Assembly: GCF_047495875.1 (NCBI RefSeq)
Contig: NC_092465.1
Coordinates: forward strand, 12,346,660-12,410,659
Source of the DNA: Pithys albifrons albifrons
Taxonomy: Eukaryota > Chordata > Aves > Passeriformes > Thamnophilidae
DNA length: 64,000 nucleotides
Reading direction: 5' to 3'
Every line of letters starts with the position of its first letter. Position 1 is the stretch's first letter. The notes under the pieces are model-generated. The model worked only from the letters and a program-made list of their open reading frames with translations. It had not been told where the DNA came from and made no database searches. The position numbers were made by a program, and so were the translations under genes. Shown here piece after piece: positions 13,101 to 25,516 of the stretch.

Positions 13101-16100
13101 TTGATGTTTGCAAAGGATATCCTTGATACTTAATCTTGCTGTACTTCTAAACAAGGAGAATAGACAGGCCCAGTGGCTTTACCTGTGCTGGGTTGTAGCA
13201 GAACACTTTTCCTTCATCTTGACTTTACCTTTGTTTTTCTCTCTGTGTTTTGGGCTTTTTTGGTTGGTTGGTTCTGGTTTGGTTTTTTTCTGTTTTGTTT
13301 TGTTTTGCCTGGATTCAGAGAAGGAGGTGAATTATAATCTAAAAAACTGTAGTCTGTGGCATCAGTGGGCAACTTTCATGTTGTAATCACCTAGATTGTG
13401 TCAGCTTTGTTGGTATTTTGGCCATTAACACACCACTCTCACTTAAGACACAAAGACCATGCTGTAAGTTAATTTTGCCTGGCACTGTGTGCTTAGAAAA
13501 TAAAAGATTTCTTTTTGTCACATGTGTTTAAAGTAGAAGCTAATTAGAAAGGCATGTTAACATATGACATTAGCCACCAGTGGGAACACACAGCAAAGCT
13601 AAATTTGGTAATAGTGAGGGGGCAAAAACTAAGTACCTATACCAGCAGACAAAAATCATTAGTGTTACCAAAAATGGTTTGTCAGTTATACTGAAAAAAG
13701 TGAGAACGGTTCAGCTGGCAGCTTGAAGATTAACATTAGGACCAGAAGTGTAGACAGAAATTAAAAAGTACTATAAAGTGGTAGAACTGTTTCAAAAGAG
13801 AGATGACTGCATAGATTATTTGCCTCATCAATTGATGAAGTTAGCTTGAATACCAGCTGGTGAAGCTATGCCACTGATTTTCATGAGCCATGGCAACTTA
13901 TGGCCTCTGACAGCTCTCTTTGGGGGCATAGAGAAGGTCTTTGTTTAGATCTGAGAATGTGCTGTGCTATTCAGATCTGGTAAATCATCTGAGCTGCAAA
14001 CCCAGCACACCAGGCACAGCAGAAGATGTGAAGCTTCTGCTGCAGAATGTTAAATCCATTAGGATGATAAATTGTCTCTCTGTATAATAAGCAAGAGTTA
14101 CCCTGCCACTTCTGGGGTTGTGGACTGACCAGCCACTGACAAAGGTGGTGAAAATGCATGGTGTTATGGAATCTATCCCTGGACAATACAATGAGCTACA
14201 ATGGAGGAAAGTGCTGAAAATGCGTGCAGTGCTATCAAGAATGTCTTTAAGATGATGTGAATTAGGACTGTGTGTTCTCTTCCCAGGAGAGGAAGAATAA
14301 AACAGTCTAAAACAGTTTTAGGAATAGCATCTCAACTTAGTCACAAGGATACCACAAGAAATAACAAAATATTAATTGGAGAGCTTCCAAAGATGGAAAA
14401 TTATTGACCCAGAAACTCTGCTTCTGCCAGAGAGCAATGAAAGTTCATAAAGACGCTGGGAACGGGGAAAGGAAATTCTACTTGCAGAGAACCTGTTTGT
14501 GGGACCTAAGACTGAAACGAAAAGTTATAGCAATGTATAACCAGGCAAAACAACAATCTGGGTTATTGGTGTGAGAGTATCTGGTGATGTGATTTTGTCA
14601 TCAATGAAAGCCAAGGAGAGAAAGTAGCTCAACATACAAAAGCAGTGAAATCTTCCTGAGGGGAAAATAATGGGCAAAAAACTTGATGTATGCAAAGGGA
14701 ATAACGTGCCTTCAAAGATTAAGGAAAGCATTAGTCGTTGAAGAGAGGCATGAGACACAAGACTCCTGCCTTCAGAGAGAAATATGTGCTGGTTTTTTGA
14801 CTTGGGAATATAGATATTGCTTCTGCTGGATAACAGTATCTACTGAGATGAGACACTGTAATGCTGTTACCAAGCATGCTGATTTAACTGGGTATTTTTC
14901 TCAATATCTTGGGTCATTAAATGTCCATGGCTCTTATTTCTTTATGAGATTTATTATACCCTGCCTTTTCTAGAAGACATTTATTTGACAAAGACTGATA
15001 GTGCTCAGAACAAACTTTTCCTTGAAGATGAATTTAAGATATTTTGGATGTAGTCAGATGAGAACTTTGGTTAAGCTGAACAGGACTCAGGACTCACTCT
15101 GGGCAGACATCATTGAAACAAACCCTTGGTATGCAGCAATGCAACTCCACATGACTCTGCCTTCTAGAAAAATACCAGCTCCATTGCCTGAGAAACTGAA
15201 ATGCTTAAAATAGGCAGTGACTGTGGAACAGCATGGGACCAAAAGTAGTTTTACTGTGACTGCCAGACTCGGTGCCTGATCCTGCTGTGCCTCAAGGCCT
15301 GGGTTTCCATGTAAAGAAGACCTGGATGCATTGACCTGTAGGAAGCTCTGATATTACCAAGGAAAGAAAAATGAGACCCAGTCTCAGTAGATGAGGCACT
15401 GAACCTGTCCAGGTGAAATGGCAAACTCTGCTTAGGAGTCATCTGTAGCCACCCAAAAGTTTAGTGTCTTTTAAATGCTGGAGACTGAATTATTTGAGGC
15501 CAATCCTCCCTAAGTGTATCCCTCTCTTTTCTGGAAGGCACAGAATTGCCCCTAATTTTGTTCTCACAATGTCCTTCCCATGGAAAGCTGCAGGTGTGTT
15601 TTCATGCCCAGATGTGTCTGTATGATTCTGGTGTAGTGGGAAGGTTCCTGAAGCCTCATTTCAGGCAGACTTCTTGTTTAGCTTGATTTTACCTGTTTCT
15701 TAATATGCTTAAAAATCCTGATTTCGTTTTGTCTCAGATTCTGCTATTCAAAATACTTTTATTTTCAGTGTTCTGTTACACAAAATGTCTGCAGGTGTTA
15801 ATGGGGCAGATGTGTACCTTAGCAGGGCTAAACATGTGTCAGTGGAAACCCTTTCAGGAGTTACTTTATTGTTTTCAAAGTGTATTAAAGTGGCTTGTTG
15901 GGTTCTAGCAGTAAGGTCAAGCAGTTATTTGCCTAAACAGCACCTTAAGGTCTTTAAAACCTCACAGAGCTATAACCTCTGCGACTGCCATCCCTATGTC
16001 AGATGAACCATGTCCAGCAAAAGTAGACCTGACATGAAATAGTTGCTTTGGCTGTGTTATCTCCAGCTCAAAAAGTGAGAATAAAAATACAGATTACTTT

Positions 16101-16476
16101 CCCAGTAACTTCAAAAACTGCATATTCATTGCACTAGGAAGGACAACATTCCTTATTCTACCAGCATGAAGCCTTTGCCTGTGCTTAAAACTTTACCAAT
16201 GTTGCCCATGTCACTGCTTGTTTAAGGGTAATCAAAAGGGTTTGGAACTTTTTATTTAATTTTTAATTCTCAAATAACATTTTTAACTTCTTTCACCAAC
16301 GTATTTCTGCAATGTTATTCAGCCCCTTGTTGGTCCTTTTCAACAAATCCCTACCTGTTACTGCAACCTCCACCTTGAGCTGATGGGAAAATGCCATCAT
16401 GACCTGATTGTGCTTTAATTAGCATCTAATTTTCAACAGTAACTCTGACAGGTGTGGTCACCATTTGTCTTGAGAT

Positions 16477-16524
16477 CAGGCAAGTTTTTTCTTGATAGAA
16501 CAGGCAAGTTTTTTCTTGATAGAA
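16477..16524. repeat. Perfect 24-bp tandem duplication
   Basis: Two identical adjacent copies (16,477-16,500 and 16,501-16,524) of a 24-bp unit beginning CAGGCAAG and ending TTGATAGAA. Perfect identity suggests a recent duplication. It lies in non-coding sequence. Confidence 0.9.
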
Positions 16525-17892
16525 CTGTTATACACAGTCTCTGTTCCTCTCTGCTTTTGTCAAAATCGTTCTTTAGTTCCTCACCCTCTCCTGCATTTGT
16601 CCCACAGTCTGCAGTGTGTGTAATCTCTACTGAAATGGGGGAATATTTGGCAATATAGATCAATAGGGCGTTTTATGGTGCATGAGGCTGCAATAGTTTT
16701 TACCTGTAAGTCCAAGCTGCTTTCCTTGTTTCAGTGTGTTGGCACTGCTGTTTATTAGCATGGACAGAGAAGTCACTTGTCTCCACTTTTGCCGCTGCTC
16801 CAAGGGGACTGACTGAACCGATGGATCTCATTTTTTGTGTGTCTGGAAAAATCTTAGTTTTATGTTTCTGTGCATTACCACTAGGCTGATACTTTGTGAG
16901 TGTCTTCAACTCTTTCTAAAGATTTGCCTACTCAGATTGCAGGACAATTTTGCAGACTAGATTTCCGTTTCTTTCTGGATGCTCAATTTCCCTGCATCAC
17001 TCCCCACCTCAAGACTCTTCATGTTCCTCTTTCTCTTGCAGTGGTTGTGTTATGCAGATGTTACCATGTAGATTACCCTGGCTGTAGCAATCAAACTGTG
17101 TCCCATCCCCCATTAATTACCCTGTGAACCATGAGCTATATCAACGGCTTATGATCAATCCTCCCTATTTTGTTACAGCACTGTAGGACCCTTTGCTGCT
17201 GAAAATGGCTGGTGGCACAAGGAGCAGCTGTGAAGGGGTGCAGGCACCAGCTGCCGGGACAAATGAAGCAGCTATTTGCAGAAGACAGGAGACCTTCATG
17301 GTGGTGATGCAGGACCCAGGGAACAGATTGTCTCTGGGGAACACTTATTCCTGCTCTTCATAACTATAGTAGGGTTAGATTTCTCTTCCTTTTCCTGGGG
17401 CATACTAAATATGCAACTTTTGGCTGTTGTTATGCTTAGCTGGTGTGCAGCAATTCCTCTGTAATTCTGATTTACATCTCTGGTGGCTTTCAATCAAAGA
17501 AAATTAACTAAAAGTAGGAGAGGTAGAGAAGCATACCTGTGACAATAACAAAAGTGCTGTAATGTACAGGGAAGGCGAAGGAACACAACTTGTTTGAACA
17601 TTGTGGTTAAATTGAGCAAAATAAATTTGCAAAGGATGGGAGTGGACATGTCTGTCTGTCCCCTTAATTTAATTTCTGAAAGAGGCTTTCCTGCTATTTA
17701 CAGGAATAGTGGGGGCTGGACTGAATGCCCCAGTGGGACCCTAATTACTAACTTCAGTTAGTGGTGTTCTTGTGAACATGCCTGCAGATAAGATTCTTCC
17801 CTGAAAAATTCCTCATAGTAGGACTTCTCCGAGGCTTTGGACTAGTCTGTGGAGACTGGAGTTTGCTGGAAATGCCTGGCATGACATTTCAG

Positions 17893-18044
17893 TTGAGTCA
17901 CCACCCCTGGAGGTATGTAAAAGCCATGTAGATCTGGCGATTAGGGACACGGTTTAGTAGTGGACTTGGCAGTGCTGGGTTAATGGCTGGATTCGATGAT
18001 CTTAGAGGTTTTTTCCAACCTAAATGACTAGGGTTCTGTGATTC
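17893..18044 (+). mobile_element. CR1 LINE, truncated 3' end
   Basis: The sequence begins with wording equivalent to the end of CR1 ORF2 (GTTGAGTCACCACCCCTGGA). It continues through 'ggctggattcgatgatct' and 'ttccaacctaaatga', the most recognisable part of the avian CR1 3' UTR, and ends with a TTCTGTGATTC tail. Only about 150 bp remain, as is usual for 5'-truncated CR1 copies. The copy is diverged and cannot encode anything. Its presence points to a bird or close relative. Confidence 0.9.
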
Positions 18045-21000
18045 AGCACGTCACTGCAGCTTGCTGTATTTCCTGCGGGCTGCGTGGTGCAGCCATCCCC
18101 GCCGTGTGGCTGCGGGAGGGCACTGCTGTGGCCACCTAAACCAGCGTGTTGTCACTCCTGCATCTTCCTTATCTTCACCAGTGTGTGACTGCTTGTTGGA
18201 AGCTGTCTAAAGTGATACATGACTGAGGATTTTGAGTGCTTGAGAGATATCATTGGGCACCCTTATTTTTATCTTAGGGGTATTTTGAAGTAGCAGCATA
18301 CAAATCCACATGTCACCTGTAGAAAAATCCCTGTGGTTTAGCAGTAGAAGAGACCACATATACTTCGGTGCAACACAAGGGGAAGTCCCATCACTGTGCT
18401 GCCTGAACCCCTCGACTGGCACTTCCCTCCACCTCCAGCTTTGGGGGAGGTACTTTGGAGGTGAACTGAGGACACATTTCAACTGCCTATACTTTTATAT
18501 ATGGTTTATCTGAGATGTAGCTTATATGTGAGAAAGTGTAGTAACCCCAGACTGATGGCAATCAGAGTTATTGGTGAATACTATCTACTTATTGTCACTG
18601 TTGGGATTAGTGTACAATTAGAAAGACTTTCACAGCCACCCAGAGCAGTGTGTCAAGGATCATTTCCCCTTGACTTTCCTTGCAAGAGACTGATTGCTGA
18701 TAGAAAGGACATAAATTTCAGCCTGTTTGAGCTGGTTGTAGCTAGTTTTCTATAAAACACATTACAGTTTTGAAACCAAGGAATGCTTTTTAGAATGGAT
18801 GGTGAGAAGGGAATGGCATTCATACAAACCAACATAGCTGAGGCAATTCTGAGTATATTTTTCACAATGAATGTATTGCACACATTGCATTATTTGCAAG
18901 TGCATGCATAGAGGTGGTACTTTCAGTTATATAAGTCTCTGTAAATAATCTTGACTCATTTTTCAGCAGTCAAATACCTAGAGAAATATTGATCATATTT
19001 TAGTGCTCTCGATAATTTTTTCAGTATTGTGTTGATTTTTGCTATTTTAGTGACAAGTTTTTCACACACAGATATAGTAATTGGGAGCTTATTTCTGCAA
19101 GTCTTCAGTCTTACTTTTTAGAGATAAGACATGAAGAGTTCAGATGCTGACACTGGCAAATATAGTCTTCTGTCCTTTATCACAGTGCCTGTTTTACAAT
19201 GAGCTGCCAATCATTTTTTAAAATGTTCTGAGTATCTATATTTGAAAATCAATATATTCAACAATATACAATCTCTATCAGAGCATGAAGTTACTGTATG
19301 AAATACAGATTTCCTCTGTCCCAGTTTTAAGTTTTTAACACCCATGAACAGAATTTCATATGTGCCACATTTAAAGAGACTCTAAGTGGTTCTGAGAAAA
19401 CATGAAGAGTTATTGTTTATAGAGCTGGCCAGTCATGTTTTCAGACAACTCCAGGATTTGCACACATGTACTCACACTAATACAAACTCCTCCTTACACA
19501 ACCTGTCTAAGACAGTTTTCCCAGCAAAGGTGGTCTGCAGTCTGAGTTCTCAGCTTTGCCCTATCACTTATGCATGCTGACAGTATTTTTACACTGAGGG
19601 ACAATTACAAATCTAGCTGAAGGTTGCTGTTTCTGCAGTGTCTGAAATAGCGATGAACTCCATTGTTCTTGCAGGACCTTGCAGGAAAACCTGCCCTGTA
19701 ATATGATCAGATCATCTTGTTTGGATTAGCAAGTTGTCAGTTGGGTTGTTGCTTCTGCTTGTCTTTAATTTCCAGTCTAGCTACAAGCTGTGAGTTATTT
19801 GATTCAGTTCTTACGGTGGACTCATGGAAAAACTGCAATGCCTTTAGGAACACATACTGTGTGGCTGAGAGTGAAAAAGCATATCCAGTTTAGAAGTCTG
19901 CTTTTTATGAACTCCTCAGTGATGATACAAAGTGCAAACTTGAAATCCCTGCCAGGGCAGTCTGAGAAATACAGATTTTATGAGATACTTAAGGAATTTG
20001 CAAACATTTTTGAGGGTAGAACCAACAGTTGTTTCAAATATATTTATCTGTGACCTAGAAAAATTGTTCTTGTGGTTTTGTGATCTAAGTGGCTTGCGCT
20101 ATAGACATCCACAATGATTTTAATAACCAATTCATTACTGGTAGTCCAATTTTACTGACCAAAGGCATCCTTAAGGCGTATGAGCAATCAGAGTGTGCTT
20201 TGATTATGTTATGCAAACAAGATACTACCATGTAAGAAAGAGCTGTACGACTTGTATTTTTGCTTCAGTTAAAATATAACCAGAACATAATCCCTTGTGC
20301 ATGGCTGTGTGAGAGGCAGAATCACATGCAGCATCACAGATATAGTGGTACTGTAATAAAATTAAGTGGTGGTTAAAGGATTGAAGATATGGCCCTCAAA
20401 CACTGAAAAAAGCACTTTTAGATGTGAGGGGATTAATCTCTGCAGTTCTAGTATTCATAATTTATTATGCTGTGTTATGTTTTATTTTAATTTACTATGC
20501 TCTTTCATACTGCTTTTTGTCATGGCCAAAGCAATAGATGTGTATTTGAAATGTAGTTTTAAAGCACCAATAGTTCCTGTGGAAGTTGGCTGCATTTCAG
20601 TGGTGATGAAGAGTCAAGTACGTGACTAAAATTTCAGTAGAGAGTAGCTTTTAAATCTCTCATTCGTCTGTCCAGCTGGATTATGCTGCTTTTATCAGGT
20701 ATAGGTGAGATGACATAGTACCTTCACCTCTACAGCTTTTTAAAGAAATAATAAAAAAATTAATGTGACACAGAAAAGTGCCCCAAAAGGGGAATTGGGA
20801 GGAGCCTCTTTTTACAGTAAGAGATGTAAAAACTATTTCTGTCTTTTTAGCTCACATCAGGGCAGGCTGACTTTATGAGTATCAGGAGAAGTGAGAGCAG
20901 CATGCCATTTCTTCTGGAAAGAGCAGTAACATGAAGGGTTGCTGAAGAGAGATGCTGGAACTTAAAAATAAAGCATAACTTTTAATGGGAAGGTGAATAA

Positions 21001-23542
21001 CCAAACTACTGTGGAATGGTGTTGATTATCTTCCTCTTGATAACTATTGAATGGGGTCCTAGCTGAAAGGTATGTTGTAGTCATACCAAGGTATTGTTCT
21101 AAGCAGAAGAAGTCATTTCAATACATAGAAAGAAAACTGACAAGCAACATGGTTTATTTTGGTTTTAACTTCTCTGAATTATCAGTGTTTCCAGCCATGC
21201 CACTTATGAAGTTCCTTATACCTTCCACCAGTGTTTCCTGGGAAAAGATGCAAGGCCAGATTCTTGATGTTTGATGCTTGATGTCTATTCCTTTCTGCTC
21301 CATTCAGTGGGTTTTATGCCACTATATTCCTCATTATATCGGAGCATTTCCCTCCATAGTAGTCCCTTTGATGCATTCTGTGGCAGTAGGTGCATATGTG
21401 TGTTTTGTGATATTTTCCACTCTTTTGAACAGGAATATGCCTTACAATGAGGATGGGGGTACATGATGGAGAGACCCATGCTGAACTTTCTATGAGATAT
21501 CAGCCCAGCGCAAATATTATATTGAATACTTATCACAATCTGAGTCTTTGGGTAGTAGTGTTACAGATGTACAGTATTTTGTGCTCCACCTCTTGGCAAA
21601 CACACTCATTAATCATCCATTTGGTAAAGAATCCACTTATGTGCTGGTAGGAAAAAATTATAATGGAAACCTTTTTGCTTAATACTTGGAACATGGAAAG
21701 GAAACAAGAACATGTGAAAAGTATTTTGGAAACATTTAGATGACTGGTGTATAAGCGTACATTAATTAATTCATTATAATGTACAACTGTAAATTATTCC
21801 AAAGTGTTGCAAATGGAAACAAAATCCAAGTTTTGATCATTCTTGGGTATGCCTGAGGAGACAAGGTAATTTCTCGTTGTATACAAATGACACATGCTAC
21901 TCACCTAGCCAGATGTTCAAAGCAAGATTGTCTGAAACTGAACTTGAGGTGAGGAGGTGAAGCAGCTCAGTCTGAGGTGGAATACAGGGAATGTGCACTG
22001 CTGGTGTTCTGGGTGGACATTAACATCTACCAACACAGATCTGTGCTAGCGCAGATTTCATCCCTGTGAATACATAGAGATGGATGAAGTGTGCAGTATT
22101 GGGCTCTGTCCTCTGCTAGTGGCTAATAGCTGCAAAGATGGGTTTTTCCAAGATCCTGCTTCTCTGCTCTGATTGCAAACCCTTTGCTGGACTCTTGGAT
22201 AGGAGGAAGTTTCATTGTCAATGATCAGACTCAAAAAATCAGAAAACTAGATGCTTTTTGAATTGTATTTAGAGAAGGATTTGCAGCAGACATGTAAATA
22301 ATTAATTGATATTGGTAGTGAAAACCCTTGGAAAAGAGTAGGCATGCCCAGAGCCCTGAGAATGCTCAGACAACTGCCAGTGCTGTGCATGCAAGCCACA
22401 CAGATGAATATAGCCCGACTGCTGGAAAACAGTGAGAGCACAGGGCTGGGGAACACCGTGAGTAATGTGCGCGCCCCTAATGCCATCTGTGCCTCAGAAC
22501 ACTGTCACATCTGGCCTCCTCACTCCCTTTCTACCTCCCAGTGACTGCTGTGTGCATACAGAACCCATCTGCCCCTGTGACAAGTTGTAGAGAACCCCAG
22601 CACTCTTATGGTCTTCAATAAATGCCTCTCTTAAACCACTGAAATGGTCTCATACAACCCTGGGCATCCCAGCCCATGAACTTTTAGAGCAGGGCTTCTT
22701 TTTAAAAATTACATCAGCTTCCTTTCTGGAACTTGGGATTTACATATGATGCCTCCATGGCTACAAAGGTCTTGTGTTCTCAGCTGACTGTAGCACAAGT
22801 TGGTGAGGAGCACTAATGTCAGCAAAATATAGCAATGTTCTCCAGTGAGTGGTTCCCTTTGCACTGTGTCGGTCCTCCCCTCTTGATACTCTGCTCTCTG
22901 TGCCCGTGTTCTCACAACTGTTTCTGGTTCCTATCACGGGGTGGAAAACCTTCCCTTGGCAAAAAGGTCCTCCCTTGGCGATCTTCCTTCTTCTCAGTTG
23001 TTTGTTCCAGATGAATTATTGATCTGGTGCTGGTAGCCTTCAGCATTGTTTCCAAACAGCAGAGACAGAAGCTGCTTGGAAAAGCAATGATGAAACCAGA
23101 ACGATAATTGCTGTTCATTATGAAGCATTTCTGCAGCCTCAACCAGGCAGGGACCAGTGGGTGGCCAAGGCATGGTGGAGGGACAGAATTAGTCTCAAGA
23201 CAGAGAAGTTTGCTCATTTAAAGGTGAGGCAGGCATCTGTGTGGTGCTGATGAGTTATTGGCAAGACATGTTGGCCCACAGGCCTGTGTTTCCTTCAGTG
23301 TGAGAGAAATCAGATGATTTCTGAGCTTGCAGGTCAGAGTCTGCCTGAAAATGGTCATTCTTGACCATTCCCGGTGAAACCACCTCCCTCCCTCTGCCTT
23401 GGCTGTCTGTGAGCCTGCTTTTCAGCAGCCTCTACAGCGATCTCCCTTCTGAAATTTATTAGAGGAACAAATTGCTAATACTGGAAATGACCTGTTCACC
23501 TCCAGATGCCTTCAAGCAGGCTGTGTCAAGGAATTTCATGCC

Positions 23543-23557
23543 TTTTTTTTTTTTTTT
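23543..23557. repeat. Poly-T tract (T15)
   Basis: An uninterrupted run of fifteen T with no adjoining recognisable retrotransposon. Confidence 0.8.
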
Positions 23558-25450
23558 CAATCATGATGCAAGTTGGCAATGGAGAGTTTTCTTTGCAGGA
23601 CATATCATTAAACAGCCCTCACACTGTGCTGGCTGTTACACGTGTGCCCTTATGCCCTCCATTGGAACCAGGAAAAGGTGTGTCATGAGGCACATTATTC
23701 CTACAGATGAATCAATTCACTAACCCACTTTCTAGCAGCAGCATTAGGTTTCTCTGTTCCTTGTCACCCTGAAGCGCTGGGTGGATGCTGTCTGTGGCTG
23801 GGTGATGCCTCTGAAGCTGAAACGACCCAAGGACCAGCCAAATAGATTTTTGTCTCCAACAAATGTGTGCAAGAAGCTGCCTTGCCAGCATGCACATGGT
23901 ACTGCTCACATGGACTGCTCGGAAGGTGTTGCATTAGAGTCTCTTCCTAATGAGCTGTGGGATCTGGGAGTTGTGCATTAGGCTAATCTTTCCTGGAATT
24001 TGATTTGAAAGCTTACCACATTTCTGAGTACAGGACATGCCCATGTAAATGAACAATTGGGTGTCTGAACTTCTATTTGACTGTATTTGTTCTAGATATT
24101 TACTGGCCCTTGCTCTTGAGGGGCTTTTCAAAGTCCAATATGTCAGATGTTCCAAACACTGCAAAAAACCCAACTCATCAATCTTGATAGATTTTTGTTT
24201 GTCACTTATAGGTTAGGCCTGGAGATTCAGCCCTTTTATAAGTATATTGTGTGCTTTTAAATACATATATAAGGACACTGAGGCATAAGGTTTGAATTTG
24301 CTTTGCATTGACCCATGCCTGCAAGTAAACCAGTTGTGTGAAACACAGCGGTGTTTTATTTTCCTACTTCCCATGGTAGGATTGTAGGATGGTAGGACTC
24401 CCATAACCTGCTGAAACTGGCTGTCACCAGCCCTGCGCCCCAAATCCCTGAAGCTTGGGGCTGACATGCTATCAGGGAGAACAGCCTCCTGCTGCAAAAG
24501 GACAGCCCATCCCCTGCTGAGTCTCCCTGTGGCTGCTGCATCACCTGGACCCCATCCTCTCCTCACCATCTGTTTCTACCATTCCAGCCCATCAGTCTAC
24601 CACAGCCATCAACATAGACATTCCAGGGGAAGTTGTGCAACTGTCCCTGCTTAATCATTAACTGGGACATTCTAGCTGCTAAATTTCTTAATTTATTTCT
24701 AGATTTTGTGAGGGGAGACACTTGTTGGACAACGCAGACAGAAACACATGCAGAGTTCTGGCACTCAGGCATGCTCTGCCCTGTGTACATAAACTGAGCA
24801 GTGCAAGGCTGGCCGGAATTGAAAACAGGGCTTCCAGTGATGAAGTGAACAAAACCGGCTGTTACTCATAAGGAACTCTGGCTTTGCTGTCTGAAGGTCC
24901 CGGCTGGGAGCTGCGCTGTTCAGGGTGTTGTGTGCATCACCATGAAGAGCCTGACCTTGCAATGGGCAAAGCAAAGGCAAAGGAGGTGATCCACAACTGG
25001 AGCCAGGACCTGGGCATGTGGAGAGTCAGGTTGTAACAGCAAGAACCAAATCCCTGCCACAGTGGAAGGATTCCTGGAGGAGCAGCAGGGCTGGGGCAGT
25101 GTAGGGAGGTGTGCAGTCATGGGGCTGGAGGTGCGGATGTGTTTTTTCCCCTCTGACATGTGGATTTGCGGCTCTTGTACTGTGCTCAGAGCTCTTTTTG
25201 GCAAGTGCTAAGCTGGTCCCAGCTCATTCCTGACTGGAGGTGGCTGGTGGGGAGATGACCCCTTGTTCTGCCTTCATGCCCCACCTAAGGTGTGTCTTGG
25301 TTTGGATCAGTGTTTCAGCCACACTGATTGATTTCAGAGATTTACATATATCTGACACATTGAAGTAGTGTGACTTAATCAGCAGACAGGCAATCTGAGT
25401 CTCTGCTCCTTTTACATGGGGTGTACTATGTCCCCATCTAAGTTCCTCTC

Positions 25451-25516
25451 TCTGATTCACCATCACCTTTTGCAGGGGATGTTTCTGATTCACTATCACC
25501 CTTTGCAGGGCATGTT
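25451..25516. repeat. 33-bp imperfect tandem duplication
   Basis: Two adjacent 33-bp units (25,451-25,483 and 25,484-25,516) share TCTGATTCAC, ATCACC and TTTGCAGGG and differ at three positions. It is older than the perfect duplication at 16.5 kb. It is non-coding. Confidence 0.85.

Larger units (their letters stand above)
7509..17892. other. Gene-free stretch
   Basis: I see no gene here. Low-complexity stretches are T-rich tracts at about 9112-9142 and 10,097-10,140 and a G/T-rich run at about 13,250-13,305. A perfect 24-bp tandem duplication is listed separately. The reading frames are short and opposed by frames on the other strand. Confidence 0.6.
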
